Below are positions 8,037 through 15,796 of a DNA stretch of 31,426 bases, piece after piece; the first letter of the stretch is position 1, and each line of letters opens with the position of its first letter. The DNA is taken from the NCBI GenBank assembly GCA_964637705.1, contig CAZWVM010000014.1, positions 1-31,426 of the forward strand, read 5' to 3'. The DNA comes from CAZWVM01 sp964637705 (GTDB taxonomy: Bacteria > UBA8481). A program made the translations under genes and the position numbers. The notes beneath the pieces are model-generated. The model was not told where the DNA came from, did not search any database, and saw only the letters and a list, made by a program, of their open reading frames with translations.

Positions 8037-8127
8037 TTCACATGGATATTCAGGATGGGCAGGATCGCGACCCGCAACTCGGATCGATTCGGAGATGTAT
8101 CCTGACAATCCTGATCATCCATGTGAA
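8037..8127. repeat. Imperfect inverted repeat (REP/MITE-like) between aroF and tyrA
   Basis: Two 29-bp arms (8037-8065 and 8099-8127) match at 25 of 29 positions when one is reverse-complemented, separated by a 33-bp spacer. The arms begin TTCACATGGAT and contain repeated CAGGAT units. Such CAGGAT/ATCCTG-rich arms are, from general knowledge, reminiscent of dispersed intergenic repeats in many environmental genomes. It lies entirely between two same-strand genes, so it could act on the aroF-tyrA transcript as a long hairpin. Confidence 0.75.
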
Positions 8128-8178
8128 GACAACCGGCACCGGTCACGAAGCTTCTTGCGGTGTTCACGCGAGAGCCCG

Positions 8179-9216
8179 TCACGCCATCTTCTTCCCGACG
8201 AGCTCCACGAAGGGGCGGATCTCCTTCATGCAGGCGGCGAACTTCGACTCGTTCAGGCACTGCGGCCCGTCCGACATCGCGCGCTCCGGGTCGAGGTGCA
8301 CCTCGATCATCAGCCCGTCACAACCGGCCGCGATCGCGGCGCGCGAGAGCGCGGTCACGTGGGTGCGCTTTCCCAGGGCGTGCGAGGGATCGAAGACGAC
8401 CGGCAGGTGCGAAAGCTCCTGCATGATCGGGATCGCCGCGATGTCGGCGGTGTTGCGGTAGGCCTTCTCGAAGGTCCGGATTCCGCGCTCGCAGAGGATG
8501 ACCTGGGAGTTGCCCCCGGCGAGGATGTACTCGGCGGAGAGCAGGAGATCCTCGATCGTGGCGGACATGCCGCGCTTGATGAGGACCGGCTTGCGGGTGA
8601 GCCCGGCCTCGCGCAGGAGGTTGAAGTTCTGCATGTTGCGGGCGCCGATCTGCAGCACGTCCGCCCACTCCGCCACGAGCCCCACGTCGCGCGTGTCCAT
8701 GACCTCGGTCACGACGGCGAGACCCGTCTCCTTCCGCGCGGCGGCCAGCATCTTCAGGCCCTCCAGCCCGTGGCCCTGGAAAGCGTAGGGGGAGGTCCGG
8801 GGCTTGAAGGCGCCGCCGCGCAGGGCGTGCCCGCCCGCGGCCTTGACCGCCTTCGCCGTCGCCACGATCTGCTCCTCGCTCTCGACGGAGCAGGGCCCGG
8901 CGATGACGGAGAACCGGCCGCCGCCGATGCGGGTCGGGGTGGCCTCCGACCGGTCCGCGCCCAACGTGACGATCGTGGGATCCGGCTTCATCTCCCGCGA
9001 GACGCGCTTGTAGGGCTTGGTGACCTGCATGACCTTCTCGACGCCGGAGAAGATCTCGAGCGGCAGTTCCTCGATCATCCGCTCGTCGCCGATCACGCCG
9101 ATGATCGTGCGTTCCTTGCCGACGGAGAGGTGGACGTCGAGCCCCTTGGACTTGATGACCTCGACGATGTGGTTCCGGTCCGCCGGGGTCGATTCGGGCG
9201 ATAAGACGATGATCAT
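8179..9216 (-). CDS. aroF: 3-deoxy-7-phosphoheptulonate synthase (DAHP synthase, type I-beta)
   Basis: This is the entry enzyme of the shikimate pathway: PEP plus erythrose-4-phosphate gives DAHP. The 345-residue protein has an N-terminal ferredoxin-like regulatory domain (MIIVLSPESTPADRNHIVEV..., about 1-70), as in Thermotoga-type enzymes. The TIM barrel follows with VIAGPCSVES, KPRTSPYAFQG, QIGARNMQNF, LIKRGMSATI, DPSHALGKR and EVHLDPERAMSDG. ATG 9216 is preceded by AAGGA at good spacing, so this gene is not leaderless. Together with tyrA and aroA it supplies aromatic amino acids. Feedback inhibition via the N-terminal domain is likely by family. Confidence 0.95.
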   Translation of the reverse strand: MIIVLSPESTPADRNHIVEVIKSKGLDVHLSVGKERTIIGVIGDERMIEELPLEIFSGVEKVMQVTKPYKRVSREMKPDPTIVTLGADRSEATPTRIGGGRFSVIAGPCSVESEEQIVATAKAVKAAGGHALRGGAFKPRTSPYAFQGHGLEGLKMLAAARKETGLAVVTEVMDTRDVGLVAEWADVLQIGARNMQNFNLLREAGLTRKPVLIKRGMSATIEDLLLSAEYILAGGNSQVILCERGIRTFEKAYRNTADIAAIPIMQELSHLPVVFDPSHALGKRTHVTALSRAAIAAGCDGLMIEVHLDPERAMSDGPQCLNESKFAACMKEIRPFVELVGKKMA

Positions 9217-9251
9217 TTTTGCATTCCTTTTCGACTGAATTCGGTCCTATG

Positions 9252-9280
9252 ATGATAAGGCAACGGTCCGGGCGATGCAA
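9252..9280 (-). promoter_or_regulatory. Promoter of the aroF-tyrA-aroA-cmk-plsC block
   Basis: On the minus strand TTGCAT (9280-9275), a 17-bp spacer and TATCAT (9257-9252) lie upstream of aroF. The expected start near 9245 leaves a leader of about 28 nt that includes the AAGGA ribosome binding site. Confidence 0.6.
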
Positions 9281-9306
9281 AACGCCTTTTGCCGGCGGGC
9301 GCTGGC

Positions 9307-9452
9307 CAGGATTGTCGTTTGAACGTCCTCTCCGCGTCTTTGCCGCGGATTTTCCCTCCATGGGAAATCCTGCGGCATCCCGACGACGCCTCATCCGTCC
9401 ATGGATTCGGCGTCGTCTAGGCCGCTTCGAGGACATTCAAACGACAATCCTG
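9307..9452. repeat. 146-bp structured inverted-repeat element with two internal hairpins
   Basis: The outer arms (9307-9330 and 9429-9452) are 24 bp and differ at one base after reverse complementation; they begin CAGGATTGTCGTTTGAA. Inside are two further stems: GCCGC plus GGATTT..CCC pairing with GGGAAATCC.GCGGC (9342-9376), and GACGACGCC (9382-9390) pairing with GGCGTCGTC (9409-9417). The result is a cruciform or three-way-junction-like fold. It sits in the divergent gap between aroF and the ATP-grasp gene. It may be a miniature mobile element or a structured RNA; no ORF or target-site duplication was recognised. Confidence 0.8.
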
Positions 9453-9522
9453 CCGTCGGGCCGGTGTTCATATCGACGCCCCGGAACCGTCCTGTGCGCC
9501 GCACGGAAAGCGAGGGTCCACC

Positions 9523-11040
9523 ATGACCAACCCGTTGGAAAGCCTCTCCACCCTGAAGCGGATCGCCGGCCAGCGCGGCTGGTTCCGCAACCGCTCCGTC
9601 GTCTACAACGGGCTCGGCCCCCTCGGTGCCCACATGTTCCAGCACTTTCTCCCCATCGCCGCGGTGATCGCGGAGTATTACGGCGAGGAGGTGCCGAGGC
9701 ACATCGAGGAGGCGTGGGGCACGCCGGTCTTCTCGTACGAGAAGCACAAGCGCGTCCGCCACGGCACATCCTCGCTCTTCATCAACCACTTCTACTCCGA
9801 CCACGAGACCTCGATCCTCGCGGCGTTGGACCGGCCGGGCGAGGAGGTCTTCATGATCCCCTTCCAGCCGAACCAGCCCCTCCTCGACTTCCTCTTCAAG
9901 AAGGCCCCGCGGCTCCAGTTCCTCCAGAACACCTGCGTCATCCAGAACTACTTCGAGGACAAGACGATGCTGGCGTGGAAGGCCGACGAGATCGGGATCC
10001 CGATGCCGCCGCAGGCGAAGCTCATGCCGTTCTCCAAGGCCTCGTGGAAGGAGATGAGCCAGGAATACCCGGGCGGCTTCGTCATCCAGATCCCCCACTC
10101 TCAGCACGGCGGCGGCACGGACTTCGTCTTCAAGGAGGAGGACCTCGCGAAGGTCATCGCCGAGAAGAAGACGATGCTCGGCAAGGCCTTCGACCGCACC
10201 ACCATCAAGGTCACGCCGTACCTCGCGGGTCCCAGCCTCAACTGCACCGGCTGCGTCGTGAACGGCGCCGTCGCCCTCTCCCCTCCCGACATCCAGATCG
10301 TGGGCGATCCCCGTCTCGTCGAGAACCCGGCGATGTATATCGGTTCCGACTTCTCGCGGCAGGGGCTGACCGCGGGCGAACGGCAGGAGGTCATGGACAT
10401 CACGCGCCGGATCGGGCAGTGGCTCGGTTCGAACGGCTACCGCGGCAACTTCGGCGTGGACTTCCTCACTACCGTGGACGCCGATTTCAAGCTGAAGGAG
10501 ATCTACGTCAGCGAGATCAACGCGCGGCTGGTCGGGGAGTCTCAGTACATGGCCGACTTCGAGGCGATGAAGGACATCGTGCCCCTGACCTTCTTCCACC
10601 TGGCCGAGTACCTGGAGCTGGACGTGACGGCCGCGGAGATCGATGAATACAACCGGAACCTGCCGGACGTCGAAGGGTCCGCGGTCATCATCTACACGAA
10701 CGAGAAGGGCACGTGGCAGGCGAAGGGCGGGCTCACGTCGGGCGTCTACGTCTTCGAGAACGGGACGCCGAAGCGGCTGCGCGACGGCTGGACGCTCTCG
10801 GATACGAAGAACGACGATGAGTTCGTGATCACCAACGGCGTTCCCTGGGGCGACCTCGTCATCGGCCACCCGCGGTACGGCGACGAGTGCATCCCGCTCC
10901 TCTACATCATGACGCGCAAGTCGATCGTCGATCCCCGGAACTGGCGCATCCTCTCCGACGAGTGGCTGGGCGCGGTGAAGAAGGTCCGGGCGGCCGTGGG
11001 GCTGGAGCGCTGCGAGTACCGGTCGCTGGCGGAGGGATAA
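9523..11040 (+). CDS. ATP-grasp superfamily enzyme of unknown substrate
   Basis: The 505-residue protein reads as an ATP-grasp ligase. A preATP-like region covers about 1-140. The ATP-binding segment is GGFVIQIPHSQHGGGTDFVF (184-203), followed by the strand region KVTPYLAGPSLNCTGCVVNGAV. The metal-binding end is GVDFLTT (311-317) and SEINARL (330-336), equivalent to the family's DF...EiNxR motif. About 150 residues follow as a C-terminal domain that I cannot assign. ATG 9523 has AGCGAGGG upstream, and the 15-mer CGGAAAGCGAGGGTC there is identical to that before the DUF4349 gene. There is no biosynthetic neighbour to suggest a substrate. By family it should form an amide, peptide or thioester bond using ATP. 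Confidence 0.75.
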   Translation: MTNPLESLSTLKRIAGQRGWFRNRSVVYNGLGPLGAHMFQHFLPIAAVIAEYYGEEVPRHIEEAWGTPVFSYEKHKRVRHGTSSLFINHFYSDHETSILAALDRPGEEVFMIPFQPNQPLLDFLFKKAPRLQFLQNTCVIQNYFEDKTMLAWKADEIGIPMPPQAKLMPFSKASWKEMSQEYPGGFVIQIPHSQHGGGTDFVFKEEDLAKVIAEKKTMLGKAFDRTTIKVTPYLAGPSLNCTGCVVNGAVALSPPDIQIVGDPRLVENPAMYIGSDFSRQGLTAGERQEVMDITRRIGQWLGSNGYRGNFGVDFLTTVDADFKLKEIYVSEINARLVGESQYMADFEAMKDIVPLTFFHLAEYLELDVTAAEIDEYNRNLPDVEGSAVIIYTNEKGTWQAKGGLTSGVYVFENGTPKRLRDGWTLSDTKNDDEFVITNGVPWGDLVIGHPRYGDECIPLLYIMTRKSIVDPRNWRILSDEWLGAVKKVRAAVGLERCEYRSLAEG

Positions 11041-11050
11041 CGGCGGTCCT

Positions 11051-12718
11051 CTACGGAGTCGACCCCAGTCTCCTCATCATTTCCTCGTCCTTCCTCTTCT
11101 GCTCGAGGAACTGCCGCGCGACATCCGCCGCGGGTGACGCCGGGCCAGCGGCAACGCCTTCGAGGAAAACCCGGATCCGGCTCTTCGCCTCCCCGTCGAC
11201 CAAGTAGAACATGTTGTAGGCCACGCCGACGGCCCGGGCACGGGCCTCCGGGTCGGACTCGGATCCGGCGATCGCGAGGATCGCATCGACCGCCTCCGGC
11301 GGGGCCGGCCTCGTCATCCCCATCCGGAATTGCTGCAGCAGGCGAATCCGACCGGACGCGTCCGCCTTCACGTAGTTAGCACGAAATGCGGACACATCGC
11401 GGACCATGTCCACCGCCTGGCGGCGCTCCTCCTCGAACCGTCTCATCGACTGCGCCATCCTCTCCGCGGGAGTGGGGAGGTTCTGCTCGCGGTATATGCG
11501 CTCGGCAAGGGGAGCGAGCCACTTGCCGGCCTGGTCGAGAGGTTCCACCCGGGCGTTCATGCTGCGGATCATGCCGGACCATCCGTCGAGGCTCCACGTC
11601 ATCTCGGTCAGGGCCCCATCGCAGACGTTCAGGGCCGTGTAGCTCCCGTTGAATTCCCCTAGGTCGAACTCGCGCAAGCGATCGAAGATCGCCTGCGCCT
11701 CGGGGCCCGGAATCTTTCCCCGCGCATCCACAGGTCCCTCGGCATCCTCGTAGATGCCGAACTTCAGGCATTCGACCTCTCCATCGGCATAGAGGCGGAC
11801 GCCGTAGGCCGGTCCCCCGAAACTCCACGGTATACTCCACGAGATCATGTCACGCGCGAAGGGAGTGAAGCGCGTGGTGGAGGGAGTGAATTCGACCGCG
11901 CCGCCGAACGGCCCCTGGCCCGGCATCGTCCTCGTGCCGAGGCCGGGGATGCCCAGCGAGATGCCACCGGGCGCGCTCAGCGCGAAGTAGATACCGGTAG
12001 CGGCCAGGATCAGGATCGCCGCGGCCAGGGTCACGGCAACCGGCGTGCTCGGGCGGTAGTCGATCATGCGTCCCATGTCGACACCCTTCCACCGGCTGAA
12101 GACGCCCGACATGCGAGGTCGAAGGGTCGCGTTGAATGCGGTGCCCATCGTCTCCCCGCGAGGCGACAGGAAATGTCGCGCCGACGAAAACGTGGCCACG
12201 AGGAGCGCCAACCGAACAAAGGCCCGCGCCGCGGCGTCGCTCGGATCCCTCAGGAAGAAGATCGCGGCGATGGGGAAGAGAATGGCGGTCACTTCGAAGA
12301 AGAGGGCTGCGCCACGAGGCGTCCGCGTCTGAAAGACCCGCGTGACGGATAACACGGCCGTGATCCAGGCGGCAGCAATCCCGGCCAGGGCGACGGTGAA
12401 GGCGAGGTAATGCAGCGCATCCGTGGCACCTCCTTGCTTGACGAAAACCGGCAAGGGACCGCGCCAGATCGTCGCCAGGAAGGCCATCATGAGTATCACG
12501 AGGTAGGCGAGAATCGCAAGCGGTTTTCCCCGGTCACGGCCCGCCCATTCCGCGATCCCCAGAGCGAGGCCGAAGGTAAGGCAGTAGGACAGGTACATCC
12601 GGAGGTTGTAGAGATGCCACCAGGTCCGCGTCGGCACGAGAAAGCAAAGGATCGCACCGACGATGGCCGCAAGGATGTTGCGCGCGAAGTCGCTCCGAAG
12701 CCAGGAACCGAATTTCAT
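11051..12718 (-). CDS. Multi-pass membrane protein with DUF6438-like domain
   Basis: The protein has 555 residues from ATG 12718, which is chosen because AAGGAG lies 10 nt upstream; a longer frame reaches 12892 without a ribosome site. The N-terminal 250 residues contain about seven hydrophobic helices (near 13-28, 41-58, 67-85, 103-125, 137-154, 165-180 and 225-247). A soluble domain follows, with YGVRLYADGEVECLKFG and an EAQAIFDRLREFDLGEF segment, resembling the DUF6438 pattern of a short beta-sheet plus helix. The last 130 residues are helical and rich in Arg, Glu and Ala. The function is unknown. Its stop lies 10 bp from that of the ATP-grasp gene, which converges on it. Confidence 0.75.
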   Translation of the reverse strand: MKFGSWLRSDFARNILAAIVGAILCFLVPTRTWWHLYNLRMYLSYCLTFGLALGIAEWAGRDRGKPLAILAYLVILMMAFLATIWRGPLPVFVKQGGATDALHYLAFTVALAGIAAAWITAVLSVTRVFQTRTPRGAALFFEVTAILFPIAAIFFLRDPSDAAARAFVRLALLVATFSSARHFLSPRGETMGTAFNATLRPRMSGVFSRWKGVDMGRMIDYRPSTPVAVTLAAAILILAATGIYFALSAPGGISLGIPGLGTRTMPGQGPFGGAVEFTPSTTRFTPFARDMISWSIPWSFGGPAYGVRLYADGEVECLKFGIYEDAEGPVDARGKIPGPEAQAIFDRLREFDLGEFNGSYTALNVCDGALTEMTWSLDGWSGMIRSMNARVEPLDQAGKWLAPLAERIYREQNLPTPAERMAQSMRRFEEERRQAVDMVRDVSAFRANYVKADASGRIRLLQQFRMGMTRPAPPEAVDAILAIAGSESDPEARARAVGVAYNMFYLVDGEAKSRIRVFLEGVAAGPASPAADVARQFLEQKRKDEEMMRRLGSTP

Positions 12719-12819
12719 GTCCGGAAAACTCCTTCCCCGTCCCGGCTGGAGGATAGCGATTCCGCGGTCGGCGAGAAAGGCACATTTCCTTGCTCCCCCT
12801 CGCTCACCCCCCATCTCCG

Positions 12820-12848
12820 CTGACATCGACTGCCGCTTCCCGTATCCT
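12820..12848 (+). promoter_or_regulatory. Promoter of the esterase leader and gene
   Basis: CTGACA (12820-12825), a 17-bp spacer and TATCCT (12843-12848) are followed after 6 nt by an ATG at 12855. The same CTGACA-17-TATCCT pair recurs at 16153-16181. Confidence 0.65.
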
Positions 12849-12854
12849 TGCTGC

Positions 12855-12908
12855 ATGGTCCGCGCCTTTTCCAAGATCCACAGGGTTCCCAAGAGATCCC
12901 ATGCCTGA
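12855..12908 (+). CDS. Leaderless mini-ORF (17 aa) overlapping the esterase start
   Basis: ATG 12855 lies 6 nt after a -10 hexamer, so the transcript should begin at or next to this ATG. It encodes MVRAFSKIHRVPKRSHA, a basic 17-residue peptide, and stops at TGA 12906-12908, just past the esterase ATG at 12901. The esterase itself has no good Shine-Dalgarno, so translation of the mini-ORF probably delivers ribosomes to it. The peptide sequence may not matter. I infer this from position only; similar arrangements are at 13707 and 27551. Confidence 0.5.
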   Translation: MVRAFSKIHRVPKRSHA

Positions 12909-13635
12909 CACCGGTTCCCTCCACGCCGAGAACATCGGCTGGATCCGGTGGGAGCTGAAACTCCCGCCCGGGTGCGCGCGGTCGCGGTCGCCCCTGCCCT
13001 TCGTCGTCTGCATGGACGCGCAGAACCAGTGGACGAATCAGGGTTCCTATGGCGGCTGGCACACCGACTCCATCGTCCGCTCGCTCATCGCGCGCCGCAA
13101 GCTGCCGCCCGTCGCTCTCCTCGGCGTCCACTCTCCGCCCCGGCGCGACCGCACCTACGCGCCGCCGCCCGGCGGCGGCGCCGGGCTCCTCGCCTACTTC
13201 ATCGCCGACACGCTCATCCCGGCCCTGCGCGATCGCTTCCGCCTCGCGACGAGGCGCGACCGGATCGGGATCATCGGCGCCTCCTTCGGCGCGAACTTCG
13301 CCCTGGAAGCCGGCCTCTTCCGGCCGGACGTCTTCGGGCTCGTCGGCTGTTTCTCCGCCGCGCCGCACTACGGGGAGAGCCTGCACGCGATGGTCGGAAA
13401 GCGGGACCGCCTCCCCATGCACCGCCTCTACGTCGACGCCGGCACGCTCTGGGCCTACGACAACCCGCACGGCTTCGGCGGCGATAGCACGCGTTTCAAC
13501 CGCGATCTGGTGCGACTCTGCGCGAAGCGCCTGCCCGCCGGCCGCTTCCGGGGGCGGATCTGGAAGGGGCACTACCACAACGAGGAGTTCTGGCGGAAAC
13601 GCGTGGGCCCGGCGCTGAGATTCCTTTTCGGCTGA
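12901..13635 (+). CDS. Putative esterase (enterochelin esterase-like alpha/beta hydrolase)
   Basis: The 244-residue protein belongs to the putative-esterase (PF00756-type) fold. The nucleophile elbow is GASFG (S128) and a late His lies in GHYHNE (H224/H226). The N-terminal third has QNQWTNQGSYGGWHTD, a signature shared nearly word for word with residues in the C-terminal half of the fusion protein at 16189-18183, so the two are paralogues. There is no signal peptide, so it is probably cytoplasmic. The substrate is unknown. Translation appears coupled to the upstream 17-codon mini-ORF. ATG 12901 is the only sensible start. Confidence 0.8.
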   Translation: MPDTGSLHAENIGWIRWELKLPPGCARSRSPLPFVVCMDAQNQWTNQGSYGGWHTDSIVRSLIARRKLPPVALLGVHSPPRRDRTYAPPPGGGAGLLAYFIADTLIPALRDRFRLATRRDRIGIIGASFGANFALEAGLFRPDVFGLVGCFSAAPHYGESLHAMVGKRDRLPMHRLYVDAGTLWAYDNPHGFGGDSTRFNRDLVRLCAKRLPAGRFRGRIWKGHYHNEEFWRKRVGPALRFLFG

Positions 13636-13671
13636 GGGGCGACGGATTCCGCGGCACGTCGCTCATCGCCC

Positions 13672-13700
13672 ATGACACGGATCACCTCGTGAGCTATCGT
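13672..13700 (+). promoter_or_regulatory. Promoter of the second leader and anchored hydrolase
   Basis: ATGACA (13672-13677), a 17-bp spacer and TATCGT (13695-13700) are followed after 6 nt by ATG 13707. Spacing is the same as in the other leaderless promoters of the window. Confidence 0.6.
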
Positions 13701-13706
13701 GACCGC

Positions 13707-13745
13707 ATGGCGCCCCGCAGCATTCTCTTCGCGGTACCCCGATGA
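13707..13745 (+). CDS. Leaderless mini-ORF (12 aa) with ATGA overlap to the next gene
   Basis: ATG 13707 begins 6 nt after the -10 and encodes MAPRSILFAVPR. Its TGA (13743-13745) overlaps the ATG of the following gene (13742) as ATGA. The following gene has no Shine-Dalgarno (TACCCCG before ATG), so its translation probably depends on termination-reinitiation from this mini-ORF. The evidence is positional only. Confidence 0.5.
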   Translation: MAPRSILFAVPR

Positions 13746-14581
13746 AGCGCGCCGGGAGGTTCCTCATGCTCTTCCTGGTCGCGTTCATCGCCATCCTCGT
13801 CATCTTCAAGCTCGCCGTCTCCTCCTACGAGAAGAACCTCCTCTTCTTCCCCACGCGGGATCACCGGGCGACGCCGGAGCAGGTCGGGCTGCCGATGGTG
13901 GATCCCGTCCTCGCGTCCGACGACGGGACGCGGCTCGGCGCCTGGTGGATTCCTTCCGACTCCGCCCCCGTCGCCGTCCTCGTCCTTCACGGAAACGGGG
14001 GCAACATCGGAGACCGCCTTCACCTCGCCCTCGGTTTTCACCGTCTCGGCTGGTCGAGCTTCCTCCTGGATTACCGCGGATACGGCACGAGCGAGGGATC
14101 GCCGGAACTGCCCGGGATGTGCCGCGATGCGGAGGCGGCCTGGGCCTGGATCGCGGCCCGGGGCTATGAGCCCGGTCGCATCATCATCTTCGGGGAGTCC
14201 CTGGGCGGTTCCGTCGCCGCGTGGCTCGCGGAGCGCCACCCGGATTGCCGCGGCCTCGTCCTCGACGGCACCTTCACCTCCATGGGCGAGATGAGCCGGC
14301 GCGTGCTCGGCGGCTTCTCCGCGGCCTGGTTCCTCTCGACCAACATGGACACGCGCCGCCGCCTCGAGAAACTCGACGTGCCGGTGATCATCCTGCACGG
14401 CGACCGCGATCCGGTCATTCCCTTCCGGATGGGGCAGGAACTCTTCGCCGCGGCGGCCGGCAGGAAGGCGTTCGTGCCGGTCGCGGGCGGAGAGCATTGC
14501 AACCTGCCGGACCTGCTCGGACCCGCGTATTTCGACGCGATCCGGAACTTCCACGCCGGCGGCGAGGCGGATACGCGATGA
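13742..14581 (+). CDS. Membrane-anchored alpha/beta hydrolase (BEM46/ABHD13-like)
   Basis: The 279-residue protein has an N-terminal signal anchor (FLMLFLVAFIAILVIFKLAV) followed by a hydrolase domain. Features are LLFFPTRD, an oxyanion-loop motif VLHGNGGNIGDR, DYRGYGTSEG, the nucleophile elbow FGESLGGS, the acid in ILHGDRDPVIP and the His in GGEHCN. This is the pattern of BEM46/ABHD13-type serine hydrolases, which are anchored with the catalytic domain outside. Substrates of bacterial members are largely unknown. The downstream gene starts 10 nt later, so the genes to 16156 are probably one operon. Confidence 0.85.
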   Translation: MKRAGRFLMLFLVAFIAILVIFKLAVSSYEKNLLFFPTRDHRATPEQVGLPMVDPVLASDDGTRLGAWWIPSDSAPVAVLVLHGNGGNIGDRLHLALGFHRLGWSSFLLDYRGYGTSEGSPELPGMCRDAEAAWAWIAARGYEPGRIIIFGESLGGSVAAWLAERHPDCRGLVLDGTFTSMGEMSRRVLGGFSAAWFLSTNMDTRRRLEKLDVPVIILHGDRDPVIPFRMGQELFAAAAGRKAFVPVAGGEHCNLPDLLGPAYFDAIRNFHAGGEADTR

Positions 14582-14591
14582 GTCGGGCGTC

Positions 14592-15785
14592 ATGAAGTGC
14601 CGCCGGCCCCTCCTGCTCGCCATGGCCGCCGCCATCTGGATCCCCTGCCTACACCTCCTCTTCCTGCCCGATCCCGCGTTGCTGGCAGGGCTCCCGGGAG
14701 CGGAATCGACCGACCCGAACCTTCCCGCGATCACGGAGGCGCTCATCGCGAAGCAGATCGCGCTCTGGCGATTGCCGGAGGATGCGCGGCAGGACGTGCT
14801 GAGGATGCGGGAGAGCAACGCCGAGTGGGACTTCATGGGCCGGACCTACCTCGTCGCCAGCCTCGCCAACGTCGCGCTCGCCCGGCCCGAGCGGCAGGCC
14901 GAGTATCTGCCCCTCATCGACCTCATTATCGACGATACCCTGCGACTCGAGCGGGACGAGGGGCCGCTCCACTTCCTGATGCCGTACGGGCGGGTGAAAC
15001 CCTTCGTGCAGACGCCGATGCGCAGCCAGTTCCTCGACGGCGAGATCGCCCTGATGATCGGACTCAGGCAGCTGGTCGCGCCGCTCGAGCGCTACGGGCC
15101 GCTCCTTGCGGAGCGGGTGGACACGATGGTGGCCCGCATGAAGGCGAGCCCGACGTGGTGCACGGAGAGCTATCCCGACGAGTGCTGGACCTTCTGCAAC
15201 GCCGTGGCCGTGGCGGCGGTGAAGATCGCCGACGTCGCCGGGGGAACGGACCACGGCGACTTCATCGCCGCGTGGCTGAAGGTCGTGGGGGAGCGGCTGG
15301 TGGATCCTCGCACCGGGATCCTCGTCTCGCGCTTCGGCTATTCCGACGGCGCCCACTGGGAAGGCCCCGAGGGCTCGACGATCTGGATGGTCGCGCACTG
15401 CCTGGAGATCCTGGACGAGAAGATGGCCCGGGAGCAGTACGAGAGGGCCAGGACGGAACTCGGCGGCTCCCTCGCCGGCTTCGGCTACTCCCGCGAGTGG
15501 CCGCGGTCCTGGGAGGGAGGCGGCGACGTGGACGCCGGCGTGGTGATACCGGTCATCGGCGCGTCGGCGGGCGGGAGCGGCATGGCCCTGATCGGCGCGG
15601 CGAGCTTCCGGGACCGGGACTACCTCTCGAGCCTTCTCACGTCGCTCGACTTCGCCGCCTTCCCCGTCGAGGAGGACGGGGCCCTGCACTACGCCGCCTC
15701 GAACCAGGTGGGCGACGCGGTGCTCCTCTACGCCCTGACGATGGGACCGGCATGGGATCTCGTGAAGGCGAGGTCCCGGCCATGA
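14592..15785 (+). CDS. Conserved protein of unknown function, signal-anchored, probably all-helical barrel
   Basis: The 397-residue protein starts with a hydrophobic segment (LLLAMAAAIWIPCLHLLFLP). The body is rich in amphipathic helices with conserved-looking blocks: HFLMPYG, WCTESYPDECWTFCNAVA (C190, C198, C202), EGPEGSTIWMVAHCLEILDE, GASAGGSGMALIGAASF and LHYAASNQVGDAVLLYAL. The helix-rich layout and paired cysteines faintly recall (alpha/alpha)6-barrel enzymes such as linalool dehydratase-isomerase, but I cannot support that assignment. No Shine-Dalgarno is visible, so translation is probably coupled to the hydrolase gene 10 nt upstream. Its stop overlaps ATG 15782. Confidence 0.7.
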   Translation: MKCRRPLLLAMAAAIWIPCLHLLFLPDPALLAGLPGAESTDPNLPAITEALIAKQIALWRLPEDARQDVLRMRESNAEWDFMGRTYLVASLANVALARPERQAEYLPLIDLIIDDTLRLERDEGPLHFLMPYGRVKPFVQTPMRSQFLDGEIALMIGLRQLVAPLERYGPLLAERVDTMVARMKASPTWCTESYPDECWTFCNAVAVAAVKIADVAGGTDHGDFIAAWLKVVGERLVDPRTGILVSRFGYSDGAHWEGPEGSTIWMVAHCLEILDEKMAREQYERARTELGGSLAGFGYSREWPRSWEGGGDVDAGVVIPVIGASAGGSGMALIGAASFRDRDYLSSLLTSLDFAAFPVEEDGALHYAASNQVGDAVLLYALTMGPAWDLVKARSRP

Positions 15786-15796
15786 CGGAGGATCTC

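Noticed and set aside
14592..15785. Linalool dehydratase-isomerase identity for the CWTFCN protein
   Set aside because: Only helix richness and paired cysteines agree; cysteine spacing and flanking motifs do not match what I recall of that enzyme.
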